A stretch of 64,000 bases of DNA from Cunninghamia lanceolata (Eukaryota > Streptophyta > Pinopsida > Cupressales > Cupressaceae). Position numbers and translations under genes: made by a program. Where the stretch lies: NCBI GenBank assembly GCA_027924645.1, contig BSBN01000809.1:48142001-48206000 (forward strand), read 5' to 3'. Numbering within the stretch: position 1 is the stretch's first letter; each line of letters begins with the position of its first letter. Below the pieces are notes generated by a model. That model ran no database searches, was not told the DNA's origin, and saw only the letters and a program-made list of their open reading frames with translations. Below are positions 1-11,181 of the stretch, piece by piece.

Positions 1-12
1 TAGGTGTCTACA
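1..12 (-). repeat. Inner edge of the 3' LTR of element Z
   Basis: The first 12 bases match, with one difference, the outer end of the Z LTR at 43060-43071. They are directly followed by a purine tract on the minus strand. This is the order expected at the start of a 3' LTR of an element read on the minus strand. The rest of this LTR lies left of the window. Confidence 0.7.
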
Positions 13-28
13 TTTTTCCCCTCTTTGA
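13..28 (-). other. Polypurine tract of element Z
   Basis: Read on the minus strand this is a G/A run (CTCAAAGAGGGGAAAAA) immediately before an LTR start TGTAGACACC. A polypurine tract primes plus-strand DNA synthesis in LTR retrotransposons. It fixes the orientation of Z as minus, in agreement with the primer site at 42272-42292. Confidence 0.7.
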
Positions 29-2124
29 GATGATGTTTGAGATGATGAGATTTATGTCAGGTAATATCATTTCAAAGAAGCTAAGGAAATGAGATGATGA
101 TATGAAGATAGGATGATGATGCCCCCTCAAGAGGATAGGCAGGTTGGACAAACACGGGTAGGCTCTCAAAATGAAAGGGATTTGTAAAGGAAGAAAGATA
201 AGGGAATGGATAGAAGAAATGGATGATGTGTTATGCTGCAATGAAGGTGATCAACCATGATGTTTGATATAGCACTAGACGTTATGCACCAAGGTATAAG
301 GACCAAGGTAACATTGTGTCTCATGCCCCAACGTAATACAACCTTGTCTAGATACAAGCTATGAATATTAGCTGGGTCTGATTCGGATTTGATACAAATG
401 CAAGAAAGAATGATAACACACATAAGAAAGCAAGCAAGCATGCACAAATGATACAAAAACAAACAAAGTATTGCCCCTATCAAGTTGTAAACTAATGATT
501 AATTGATTGATTGATTGATTGATGATAATGATTGTGTCTGGTTTTAGGAAATGAAACATGTCGTCTAAGATGTCTAGTCTAGTTTCAACAATACAACATC
601 CTGTATAAGACAATGGATTGATTGATTGACACTAGTGTTGTTGGCCATGCGAGCAACACCAGGGTTTGATTAATTGATTGATTGATTTGGTTTATGTCAA
701 GATTAGGATCAAGACCATTGATGTGATTGGATAATTTGATAAGATTGATTAATTTGATTGATATGGATTAAGGATGACTTGCATTTGAGATTTATTGCTT
801 GGAATGATTTGAGGATGATTGATTGAAGAATTGAAATGATTGATTTGAAGGATTGATTTGAGTGAAATGGATTGATGAATTGATTGATGAAGTAGATGAA
901 TTGATTGAATTGATTTGATTTGGATTGACTTAATTGATGTGATTGAAGTGATTGATGGAAGAATTGATTGATTGGATGATGAATTGAGTGATGATTTGAA
1001 TGAAGTGAATTGGTTTGATTTGATTTTGATTTGATGGAGTGATTTGATGATTGGATAAAATGAATAATGATGATGAATTGATTTGATGATGTGATTGAAT
1101 TGATTTTATGGATTGACTTTATTGCTTGGGTTTTTTATGAATATGTGATTTTTTTGGATTTTGGGAATGTTTTGATTTTTTTGCATTTTGAATATTTCAA
1201 ATTTTTTTTGAATTTTTGAAATGTTGTGATTTTGACATGTTTTGAGATGACATTAGATGACAATGTGGGTAGCCTTTGTGTTAGATACCAATGACAAGGG
1301 AAAACCAAATCTAGGTGCAAGGGAATGAATGGGATTGGATGAATGGATAAAAGGGGTGGGCGATAGTGGATGGAAGGAACATATGCATAAAAGGGAAAGG
1401 ATTTGATCTCCAAGGACTATGTCACATAGTAATAACATGCCCCCATTCTAGGTATAATGCTTAGGATTTGCATGACAAAGCTTATGACAATAGGATGATG
1501 AGAGGATCATTTGGAAGGGAGGAGGTATATCGAGAGATATCAAAAGTATTTGTCAACATTTTGCCCCCATACCTTTATCAAGATCAAAAGGAAGAAGGGA
1601 GATGATAAGGAAGGGAAGGTAGAATGGAAATTGTAGGGTAGGATAGAAAATGATAGGTTTGATGAGACAATGTGCCCCCAAGTGTAAGTGACATAGAAGA
1701 CTAACCTACACATGATGCCTATTTGCCAGGTTTTTATCATGGTACATATCCAAGGAGCCACCATGGGTGGTTTTCACCATTGGACGAATGGATTTCTCTT
1801 TACTTTTTTGAATTTTTTTTGGGATAGGAGAAGGGGAATATGGATAAGAAGGATTTGATTGTCTAGTTCCATGAAAGGTGATAGTCCCATTAGAGAGGAA
1901 AGTCATCGTATGGACCATGCCAAATGTCATTATGCTCAAGATGTTGGTAAGGGATTGCATGAGAGGGAAATGGATTAGGTAGATAGTGGATTATGATGTG
2001 GATTATGTAGGACTTATGCAAAAGCATGGACCATAGGAAGGTGATGGGTGAAATGTGTAGGATAATGGATGAAGGATGGGGAGATGGATGTATGGAAAGG
2101 AATCATGACCAACGGTTGCACACA
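29..2124 (-). repeat. Non-coding 3' region of element Z, with low-complexity GATT tracts
   Basis: This stretch lies between the decayed Z coding region and its polypurine tract. About 490-1130 is a degenerate GATT/GATG simple-sequence tract. A similar GATTAGG-type tract occurs upstream of the Z coding region (26655-27030 and 32171-32260). I see no protein family in any frame here; the open frames are by-products of the biased composition. Confidence 0.6.
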
Positions 2125-3464
2125 CTATGTTAAGCATTGAAGCTTTTGATTGGATGGTGGTTTAGGAATCAATGGTGATGTTTGCTTAGTAGATGGGTGA
2201 TGTAGTAATTTAGGGATCCACATAGACTTAGGATTTTTATAATTTTTGCTTTGCTTGTGGGATGGAGGAATTTGGGATTGTTTGGATGTGGATGCCTCTT
2301 TTGCTTTGACTTCTTTTTTCTTAGGTACCCAGACCATTTTATTTTTGACCTTGTCTTTTGAAGGTATGGGCTTGGATAACTTTTTAGATGGATTTTTCTG
2401 ACTTTTTGTATCAAGATGTCCTAAGGCATGAGGATCCTTAGGATGTTTAGCCTTATAAGTAGAGTGATCCAAATGTTTATTTTTGAATCCCTTGGAATGG
2501 GTGGAAGCTTCTTGTTTAGATGATGTGTACATTGATTAGTCATGATTAGGAATGTGAGGAGACTTATGGATGATAGGGATATTAGGTGTTGGTAGAAGTG
2601 GGGGTAAAGTGGGTGGAGGGATGTTAGGAGTTGTAAGTAATGGAGGTAAAGTGGGTGGAGAGATGTTAGGAGTTGGAAGTAATGGAGGTAAAGTGGATGG
2701 TGGGAGGTGTATGGTCACATGCTTTTGGCATTTGTAGGATGATGGAGGTGGAATGGCGACATATGTTTTGGGTATATGATAGGATTGGTGATGGAAAGTG
2801 GACTTAGGGTGCATGGAGGAAGTACCAACATATTTAGATTGTTTACCTTGGGGTGTATATCCAAGGACATATGAGCATGGAGGGACTTTGACATGGATGG
2901 GCTCCAAAATACCTTGTTCATGAAGGCCTAAGACTTTACCATGATAATTCATTTTTTGGAGTATGCGGTTGACAATGGGACTAGGTGTGTTTTGGACACT
3001 AGACTTGAGTTCCATATTGGATGGAGAAGGTGAAGTGGATAATGGTTGTTGTCCTAAGGAGGAACACTCGTGGATGAAGGTGCATAGACCAATAGGATAT
3101 GATGGTGGATTTCAAATGGGATTGATGGTGGATGTGGAAGGAACATTAGGATCTTGATTATGCTCATTAGGATCCAAGTTATTGGTTTGATCTTCTATGC
3201 TTGCTTGGGAGGCAAGTGTCTCATCATGACAAGTGGAAGTTGGTGGATCATGGATGGGTGTAGAAGCAAGCTCTTGACCATGTAATGCATAAAGTTGACC
3301 AAGAGGATCCACATGGTTTTCTTGATCATAAGTAGCATATTGATCATATATGGGAGCTTGGTCATGGATAGGATTAAGGGTCCTAGGGATGGGTTGCATG
3401 GAATGGATTTGATCTTGATTTAGACAAAGTACTAATCTTTCCTTATGCTTAGGATTATACTCTT
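2125..3464 (-). pseudogene. Element Z coding region, part 3 of 3 (proline-rich, G-patch remnant)
   Basis: This is the C-terminal part of the only Z coding region, read on the minus strand in one frame with in-frame stops at about 3112 and 2533. About 2845-2985 reads as a decayed G-patch: the core RILQKMNYHGKVLGLHEQGI is followed by EPI and a GY pair. G-patch domains follow the protease in several plant Ty3/gypsy lineages. At 2580-2710 a 15-residue repeat around TLPPLLPTPNI is present three times. The end is lysine-rich with WVPK and WIPK motifs. The frame continues from 10212-11176 once element A is removed. No reverse transcriptase or integrase is present. The general class is fairly sure, the exact family is not. 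Confidence 0.65.
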
Positions 3465-3469
3465 GACAT
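3465..3469. other. Target-site duplication GACAT (left) of element A
   Basis: GACAT directly precedes the TG of the A 5' LTR and is repeated exactly at 10212-10216 after the CA end of the 3' LTR. A 5-bp duplication is the normal integrase footprint of LTR retrotransposons. Confidence 0.9.
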
Positions 3470-4729
3470 TGTAACGTCATAAAATGTCCCCTTGGGGGAT
3501 TTTCCCTCATAAGGTTTAGCTCCCAGGGCTTTAGCATGCATTTAGGACATCTTAGTTCATATTTTGGCATCTCGATGGAATGAGACCTAGGTTCCATGGC
3601 AAATTGGACCTAGAAGGACCCCTTGAGCTATACCCTGCCCAAAATAGGGGGGAGGACTTGGGCGCCTACGCCCTAGTCCTGCCCTATTTTGGGGCAGCCC
3701 TAATTTCTATCTGTTAGTTTGTGACCGTTATTAGGTCCCTTTGCTAACACGGTAAGTTTGAATTATGAAAACTCTTGGCGGGAGTATATGTAGTTGCATA
3801 TATAAGCATGCTTAGGTATTCATTTATAAACTAGATTTCAATTTAGATGATTACAAGCAAGCTATTGTGTTCTCAAGGTGATTCAAGGCTTCTATTATGT
3901 TGCAAGAGCAGACTTGTGTGTATTATGTATTGATATTTGTAGATTTGAGCATTAATTTCCTCATGCCATGAAGAGCATCTTCCTCCCATGAGAGTTTCAC
4001 TACAAGGTGACATAATATTATGTTTTCATCATTGATTCCTTTGGTTTTTGCCTCTGCCTCACAAGGAAATGCACTCTTTATCTGACAACAGTCTTTAGAG
4101 ACTTAAGTGTCCTCTAAGGCTTGACTGAGGCAAGCCTCTAAACACCACAACCCCCAAACCAAGTCTTGTGATTGCAGGTTATAGGTCTCACATTTGGGAA
4201 AAGTGGAGTTGCAGGAAGGATTGGCAGGCATCAAGGATTCATGATCTGAAGAAAACCAGAACATAGGAGCACTTCTAGGACTTGGGTGCTCGCTCTAGTG
4301 TCCTTTGCATTTGAGTTTTAGGAAACAAAATTTACAAGGATGATTAGTGTCGGAAGGAGGTCTGAATCCTACGAGGAAACTCGTACCTTGGACTTGGGTG
4401 CTCACTCCAGTGTTCCCAACTATTTTTCTTCAGAAGTCTAAAAAGAGGTACTCTGTGACTTGGTATTTTACTCCTGTCTGCAAGAGCTTTTTCTGTTATT
4501 CATCAATTTGTTGTCATATTTGCATAATTAGGGTTTTCATGGTCAATTGGGCATAAGAGAAGGAAAATTGATAATTAAATTCCCTAATCCAAGTTTCCTG
4601 ACATATCACAGTGATCTAGGGTATGATAGTGCTCGCCACTTGACCCTAGATCCTTGAATGTAAAGTGGAGAGGAGGATTTAAACATCTAAACATCTAAAA
4701 CATTAACAAATCCAATTTTCCACTAAACA
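3470..4729 (+). repeat. 5' LTR of element A
   Basis: It starts TGTAAC, ends CTAAACA, and is followed by the primer site. It shares its sequence with 8960-10211, 11182-12442 and 25222-26482, and more distantly with the two C LTRs. A TATA-like CATATATAAG lies near 3797-3806, conserved in all six LTRs as a likely promoter core. Short open frames inside it (for example 4347-4556) recur in the other copies and are not genes. Confidence 0.92.
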
Positions 4730-4732
4730 TTT

Positions 4733-4750
4733 TGGTGAACCCATGTTTTT
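4733..4750 (+). other. Primer-binding site of element A (TGGTGAACCC)
   Basis: TGGTGAACCCATG begins three bases after the LTR end, the normal place for the tRNA-complementary primer site. The same site follows the B 5' LTR (12446), and a mutated form (TGATGAACCC) follows the C 5' LTR (13866). Element Z uses TGGTGAACC as well. It is not the initiator-Met site used by the copia elements here. Confidence 0.75.
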
Positions 4751-6189
4751 GGACTTAAATTACAACTTGTTGAGTGTGTGTTCAAATTTAGATTGATTTC
4801 ATTCATTCATATAGTCATTCATTTTATTGCATGAACAAAAATTCAAAAAATTGAAAATTTTGGAAAATTAAAAAAATTTGCATTATTTTGGAAAATTAAA
4901 AAAAATTGCATTATTTTGCTTACTAAATTGCATCAATTCTTTCTAAATTTTCCTAATTCATAATTTTTGCATTAGATCTATTATAAACTACAGAAAAATC
5001 CAAAAATTTAGAAATTTGCATTGCATTTTCATTATTAATTTGCTAGGTTTTTGTGGAAATTTTGACAATTTTATATAACCTAGTAATTCCAAAATCTATG
5101 GTTAGTAGGCAAAATCTTTTCTCAGATTTTTCTACTGATTTTAGAGGCTCAATCAAATTAACATTTGGCAGTAGTCTTGTATTTTAGTGTAAATTTGCAT
5201 TTTTGCATAGAAAATTTTAACAATAACTAGCAATTTTGATGCATTTTCATTAAATTCGCATTAGCATTTTGCATATTCAAGCTTGAAAATTATTTTCAGA
5301 TCTGAGATTAATTCATTTCCATCAAAAATTAGACTTCAAAATATTCACATAGCATTTTGTCCCAAGATCTCAAGCCTAGGGCTTCGAAAACAATGATTTT
5401 CACTAAATTTGGCCTTATTGACTTTATAAACTTGCACCATATGTGTGTTGTGAAAAGTATTTTAGAATTATTTTTCTGTTATAAGGGTAATCATTTTATT
5501 CCCCTCATAAAAAATTCACAACACCCTTTTAATGTACTCTTGTAGTGAAAATTTGGTGAAAAACTACACATTTTGACTATTTTTGCCCTAGGGTTTGACC
5601 TAGTTTGCACTCCAAGCGTGTTGTGATCAATTTTATAGATTAAGGTGACTGATGTTATTGATTTTATTTTCTATACCTCCTAAAATTCCTTAAAACACCC
5701 CTATTTCTAGGTCTTGGAGTTAAAAACCCGTGAAAAATAGCCTATTTTTGCTATATTTTCACTAGGGTTTGACCTTAAGCGGCACTAAAAGTGTGTTGTA
5801 TTAGATATTTGGCACCAAGTGGCTGTTATTATTGATATTATTTTCTTTCCATTATCATTTTCCTCACAAGACCCTTTTTTATGCCCTTTTGCATTGAATT
5901 TTGGTGAAAAAAGTGTCTATTCTGACATATTTTCACTATAGTTGACTTGGAATTATCTTGGATTTGCATCAAGATTGTGTTGGGAAGGAAAATATTTCTG
6001 TGTTGGACTAATATTAGACATATAAGTTTCTGCCCTTGACTGAAATCCTTACAACACCTTTTGATTCATTCATTAGCATTGAAAACATATTGAAAAATCA
6101 AGCAGTTTAGGCTATTTTTGCTCTTGTCTTTTGCACCAATTTTGAAAAGCTTTCCAAATATTATTTGACATTTATTTGAGAATATAAAC
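4751..6189 (+). repeat. Leader of element A with four ~180-bp tandem repeats
   Basis: The leader is AT-rich and non-coding. From about 5350 to 6180 it consists of four diverged units of about 175-185 bp. Markers are a GTGTTGTG/GTGTTGGG motif at about 5440, 5620, 5795 and 5975, each near a phrase reading CTAGGGTTTGACCT or a variant. Elements B (about 20830-21640) and C (about 14470-14940) carry the same units in different number. Confidence 0.7.
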
Positions 6190-7195
6190 ATGATCTCTAA
6201 TCACAATAACAATAATAGGTTCCCTTCTAGACCCTACATGAAAAGAAAAGCACCTGAACCTGAAATTGTCTTTACACGTAATGATAGAACAACTGGAGAT
6301 AAAGAAGGACCTCTTTACATCACTATGAAAATAATGGGAAACCCTATGGATGGAACTCTTATTGATCTTATTTGCATGACTAATGTTGCCACTGAGGAGT
6401 TCCTCTTTTCACATCAATTAATGCAAGGTTCTTATGACCTCTCGAGCATGATGATTAAGACACACAAGGGAACCTTTATCAAGCCTTTGGGTAAGATATC
6501 TTTGTTAGTAACACTATCCAGAAAACATGTCAAACAATGGTTTGATGTTGTCCCTATTTTTGACCTCTTTTGCATTAAATTAGGACATCCTTGGCTAAAA
6601 TAAATGAAATCTATTCCTTCAACAATACAACATTGTCGAAAATTCCCTCTAGATGGCCGTATGGTTCAGAAGACACATTACAAGTTGAATTACTTTTGGG
6701 ATAAAACTGAAATACCTAGTCCTCCTACACAAGAAACAACAAAATACAAAACCTACATATGAAGAGAACTTTAGACCAAAAGGACAAGATCCCTGTGCTG
6801 AGGTTCCTCCCCTGAAATCCTTACAAGGATCGAGAGATCATTGTCAACAACAAAATATTCCACCGCGACAAGTGAGGTTTGATCCTAGTGCTTCATCTTC
6901 TAATTTGCAAAAACTTATGAAAGAGCAAGGCCCTGTCTTACAAGAGATAAGTGGTCGAAGAAAGAGAAATAGAAAAGCAAGAGAAAGACGAAAAAAAAGA
7001 TGAGAATATGCTATAAACCTTGCCTCTCAACAAGAAAACATTGATCCCAACATTCAAACAAGCAATAATGATCCTAATGATGAACAACATGATGAACAAG
7101 ATATGAATTTAGCTATGGTACCATATGTCCCACTATCCTCCAACATTAGGGAGTGGGAAGATGACGATGATGATTTTCTTATAGACAATATCTAG
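6190..7195 (+). pseudogene. Element A coding cassette: retropepsin-like fragment with basic and acidic tail
   Basis: The first 137 codons are open (6190-6603). They carry hallmarks of the plant Ty3/gypsy aspartic protease: GTLIDL at the position of the active-site loop, a TEEFLFSHQLM helix and the C-terminal flap region ending KLGHPWLK, compared with LGRPWIHA in element B. The usual D-[TSN]-G triad is not preserved (D is followed by L). After the stop at 6601 the sequence still reads as coding in parts: a run matching the tail of C (AEVPPL), an Arg/Lys-rich stretch near 6950-7000 and a DDDDDFLIDNI end near 7160-7193. There are stops and at least one frameshift. No capsid-like Gag is present. 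Most likely this is a decayed protease-tail protein. Confidence 0.65.
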
Positions 7196-8942
7196 CCCGA
7201 CAGGGGCCCTACAGGTAAGTATCTCTAACCCTTTATCTCTCTAATAATGTGCTCCCCCTGTGATGTGTTTTATGTTGTTTAGGCCTCCTGGGATGACCTC
7301 AGATTCTCTCGTAAGGTCCGGGATACTAGAAGAGTGCCTCTGTTGTGACCTTCTTCTATTTGTATCATCATTATTCAATATTGCCTCTCTCTCTGATTTC
7401 ATCATTGTGTGTTGTGTCTTATGGACATAGCATCATGATTGGTGACTTAGGGGCACCCTCCTACATGACTGTCCCTAAGACATTTGTTTCTCCTCTCTTA
7501 TTTATTGTCTCCCTTCCTCTAATGTTTCCATCTAGTGGGTGGATGATGATAAAACATTTATACTGATGCGGACTTAGTGTCCCTTTCGAGAGCAATCAAA
7601 AAATGGACTTGGTTCCTAATATGATGATGGGGTTGTATATCTTATTCAATGCTTGGCTAGTGGAAGCACTCGTGCTTTTTGTGTAGTGAATTTCATGATG
7701 TTTCTGTCGCATTTACAAACCTTAACAATACTACTGCTCTGTACACCTTTGTTTGTCTTTGAATCTGGCCTTGGTGGTACTCAATTCGGAGAGCTTTGTG
7801 ATATAGCCCTACGGTTATCCTCGAACTCTGGATTCATTGTATAACCTTGGCTCTTTGTGTGGTTAATCATATGCATTGACGTTGTTGTTTATCATGATGT
7901 TGTAGACACTAACATGTTTCTTGCAAGGATGTGTTTGTGGGAACATTTGGAGATCATAAAGTACATGTCACCTCTGGGGGGCATGGGCTTTGTGAAAGTC
8001 GGTGTTCCCTTGTGTGTTTTCTTCCTACCTTAACATGCTTGATATCGATAACTGATATCAACCACCTTAAGGTGGGGGCATATATAAGGTAAGCTGTCTA
8101 TTGTAGATATTAGCTATGTGCTTGTCCTCAAGTGCAGTCTAAAGACTTGCTCAATGAGTGCATCCTACATCCTGAGTTTGTTTGCAATCAATCAATCAAT
8201 CATGTAAGCCCTCTACGGAGGCGTGATATCCCATATATCCTTTTTATCTTAAGCCCTGTACAGAGGTGGGGATGGTGTATTTCTCAGAGAAGATTGCATC
8301 ATCCTGTCATTTTCAAAAGTCCTCTGCGAAGGTGGGGAGCGGTTCTATGACTAACTCAACCCTTAAGTGTGTTTTCAGCGATTGTTGTGGTGAAGCCCAA
8401 TCATCGGTGTGTTCCTGTAATGTGCCTAAGATGGTGTTGGACCTAGAAATAGGTACACTCCATCGCTTGTCTGCTATGTTTTCTCCTTGTCTTCAAGTGT
8501 GTGTGTTCGGCGTGCTTGTTTTGTATGGCATGTTTGTTGCCCCATATGCAGTCTAAAGACTTGCTCGATGAGTGCATCCTACATTTTGGGAGGTTTTGTG
8601 TGTCTTGTGTGTGTGTTGCCTGTATATGCAGTCTAAAGACTGGCATGATGAGTGCTTCTTGCATTATGGAAGGTTTGTTTACTTTCTAGTACTTACATCT
8701 ACATTTCATATATATGAGAAAAAGAAAATAAAAGATATCATTTCTGTCTTCCATATATTAATGTGTCTTGTTTACATTGACTGTCTTCTCCATGTCCTGT
8801 GTGACTGTAACTATCTTCTCCATATTTTGCATTCCTGTTATTGTCTTCCATATGATTGGTGTGTCTTCTCCGTGCTTGATGTGTTTGCTGTGTTTGTGAC
8901 CTTACTTTAATGCATGTATTGGCCTCGCGTTTATACATAAAT
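7196..8942 (+). repeat. Conserved non-coding 3' region of element A
   Basis: This 1.7 kb is closely matched in C (17366-19136) and B (23468-25205) but has no shared protein in any frame. It begins with a splice-donor-like CAG|GTAAGTAT at 7215. It contains repeated units reading CAGTCTAAAGACT...GATGAGTGC (about 8130, 8550 and 8630) and hairpin-like CCTCTACGGAGG motifs (about 8210). Open frames here are short and not conserved between copies. Confidence 0.7.
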
Positions 8943-8954
8943 TAAAGTGGGGGG
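8943..8954 (+). other. Polypurine tract of element A
   Basis: TAAAGTGGGGGG lies six bases before the TG of the 3' LTR. The same AAAGTGGGGGC tract precedes the 3' LTRs of C (about 19138) and B (about 25207). Confidence 0.75.
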
Positions 8955-8959
8955 CTAAA

Positions 8960-10211
8960 TGTAACATCAAAAAATGTCCCCTTGGGGGATTTTCCCTCAT
9001 AAGGTTTATCTCTCGGGTCTTTAGCATGCATTTAGGACATCTTAGTTCATATTTTGGCATCCTGATGGAATGAGACCTAGTTTCCATGGCAAATTGGACC
9101 TAGGAGGACCCCTTGAGCTATCCCTACTCAAAATAGGGGGGAGGACTTGGGCGCCCGCGCCCTAGTCCTACCCTATTTTGGGGCAGCCCTAATTTTTGAG
9201 TGTCAGTTTGTGACTGTTATTAGGTCCCTTTGTCGACATGGTAAGTTTCAATTATGAAAATCTTGGCGGGAGTGTTTGTAGTTGCATATATAAGCATGCT
9301 TAGGCATTCATTTGTAAACTAGATTTCAATTTAGATGATTACAAGCAAGCTATTATGTTCTCAAGGTGATTCAAGGCTTCTATTGTGTTGCAAGAGCAGA
9401 CTTTTGTGTTTTCTGTGTTGATATTTGTAGATTTGAGCATCAATTTCCTCATGGCATGAAGAGCATCTTCCTCCCATGAGAGTTTCACTACAAGGTGACA
9501 TAATATTATGTTTTCATGATTGATTCCTTTGGTTTTTACATCTGACTCACAAGGGCACACACTCTTTATCTGACAATGATGTTCAAAGACTTAGGTGTCC
9601 TCCGGGGCTTGACTGAGACAAGCCTCTAAACACCACAACCTCCAAACCAAGTCTTGTGATTACAAGTTACAGGTGTCGCATTTGGGAAAAGTGGAGTTGC
9701 AAGAAGGATTGACATGCATCAAGGATTCAGGATTTGAAGAAAAGCAGGACACAGGAGCAGTTCTAGGACTTGGGTGCTCGCTCTAGTGTCCTCTGCATCT
9801 GAGTTTCGAGAAACAGAAGTTACAGGGATAATCAGTGTCGGAAGGAGGTCCGGATCCCGCGAAGAAACTGGTACCTTGGACTTGGGCGCCTGCTCCAGTG
9901 TCCCCGACTATTCCGCTTCGGAACCCCAGAAACAGGTACTCTGTGATTTGGTATTTTACTCCTGTCTACAAGAGCTTTTTCTATTATTCATCAATTTGTT
10001 GCCGTATTTGCATAATTAGGGTTTTAATGGTCAATTGGGCATAAGAGAAGGAAAATTGAAATTCCCTAATCCAAGTTTCTTGACATCTCACAACAATCTA
10101 GGGTATGATAGTGCTCGCCACTCGACCCTAGATCCTTGAATGTAAAGTGGAGAGGAGGATTTAAACTCCTAAACATCAAAAACATTAACAAATTTAATTT
10201 TCCACTAAACA
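8960..10211 (+). repeat. 3' LTR of element A
   Basis: It matches the 5' LTR along its full length, starting TGTAAC and ending CTAAACA, and is followed by the GACAT duplication. The TATA-like motif is at about 9285-9294. Confidence 0.92.
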
Positions 10212-10216
10212 GACAT
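10212..10216. other. Target-site duplication GACAT (right) of element A
   Basis: Exact copy of 3465-3469, directly after the 3' LTR end. Confidence 0.9.
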
Positions 10217-11176
10217 ACCTCTTGACTTTGGGTGGAAGTGGAAGGGGATGACTCTTGGATAGGCTTGGCATGTTCTTGATGATCAACCATATGAGGGTAT
10301 GATGGAGGTTGACTTGGGCTCATGGGGGGAGACTCTTGAATAGGCTCAAGGGGTTGTGGACTATATGAAGGGGTTGTAGGAATGGAGATGGTGTTTGAGG
10401 ACTCTTTGGTAGGTTGAAGCATATGTGTTGGATGACATGGCGATGGTTGATTCCTAGCTAGTAGCCCTTAGATCACATCCTTTGTAGGTGGCGAGGAGGT
10501 AGTTCAGTTGAAGACTTAGGAATAGGACTAGGTTAAGTGGAAAGGTCCCATGGTGGAGGGATGAAAGAGGTGGAAGGTGTTGGCTCATGATTAGCATTTT
10601 GACTTTGATTAGGTGGAGGATCAAATGGATTGCATGGATTTGTGGATTTGGATAACTCCACATGTTTACTTTTGTAATTTTTGAACTTCACGCATGGATT
10701 TGGAGGATTAGGTGATGGTAAGGGTAGTGAATGGCTTGCATGGACAAGGTTGGTGTCTCCCTTGTCAAAGGTGGCATTAGGACCCAAAGGGATTTTACGT
10801 TGTTGCAAAGGGTGACTTGGGCTCACATGTGTTTGTTGTGGAATGAATTTATAGGTTGATGTGGTGTTGACATGGAAAGAAGTGGGATTGGTTGATGTGG
10901 CATTGACTTGGAATATGGATGGACTAGGTTGGTATGAAGTGGAGGGGTTTGATACATAGGATTGGGGTGGAATGTGTGGTTGTGGTTGTTGGATTTGAGA
11001 AGTGGCTATTAATTGTTGGGCTTGGACTAGGAGGCATTATATTTGAGGTGATCGAATTTGTTGAAATTTTTGAAAGAGTGCCTGAAGTCTTTGTATGGCT
11101 GGTTGGTCTAGGGGTTGGGGTATTTGGTGAAGTGATTGGATGAGGTCTTGGAGTTCGGGTGCTAGGACCCTATTTT
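10212..11176 (-). pseudogene. Element Z coding region, part 2 of 3 (Pro/Gln/Ser-rich)
   Basis: This minus-strand part continues from 26483-26654 across element B. Across the joint the codons read PTF then ENRVLAPELQDL, so removal of B restores the frame. The first 50 codons are helical and Gln/Leu-rich (LIQSLHQIPQPLDQPAIQRL). The rest is low-complexity Pro/Ser/Gln/Asn sequence. Stops lie near 11037 and 10533, and a frameshift lies between about 10420 and 10533. At its left end the codons run into 3464 across element A (QSQEVCQEYNPKHK at the joined site). This looks like the spacer part of a retrotransposon Gag-protease protein. I cannot name a domain in this segment. Confidence 0.6.
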
Positions 11177-11181
11177 CAAAT
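11177..11181. other. Target-site duplication CAAAT (left) of element B
   Basis: Directly precedes the TG of the B 5' LTR and is repeated exactly at 26483-26487 after the B 3' LTR. Confidence 0.9.

Larger units (their letters stand above)
3470..10211 (+). mobile_element. Element A: complete non-autonomous Ty3/gypsy-type LTR element
   Basis: The element is 6742 bp with two LTRs of about 1.25 kb (3470-4729 and 8960-10211), a primer site at 4733, a polypurine tract ending just before 8960 and an exact 5-bp TSD. The internal part has one short coding cassette (6190-7195) with retropepsin-like features and no reverse transcriptase, RNase H or integrase. The two LTRs differ at roughly 20 of the first 265 positions by eye, so the insertion is not recent. 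It lies on the plus strand inside the minus-strand coding region of Z. Copying would need proteins from an autonomous relative. Confidence 0.93.

Noticed and set aside
166..613. Open frames on the minus strand at 166-483 and 368-613
   Set aside because: They lie in GATT-type low-complexity sequence of the Z 3' region, overlap each other in different frames and show no family motif.
480..1130. CRISPR-like or satellite array from repeated GATTGATT
   Set aside because: Irregular simple-sequence repeat without fixed units or spacers; the DNA is eukaryotic.
4347..4556. Open frame in the A LTR, with counterparts at 9835-10044 and 26101-26304
   Set aside because: It lies inside the LTR and appears only because all LTR copies share the sequence; no domain, and broken in the C LTRs.
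8132..8938. Several cysteine-rich small frames on both strands
   Set aside because: They are in the conserved non-coding 3' region and are made by TGTGTGTG-like and CAGTCTAAAGACT repeats; frames do not agree between A, B and C.
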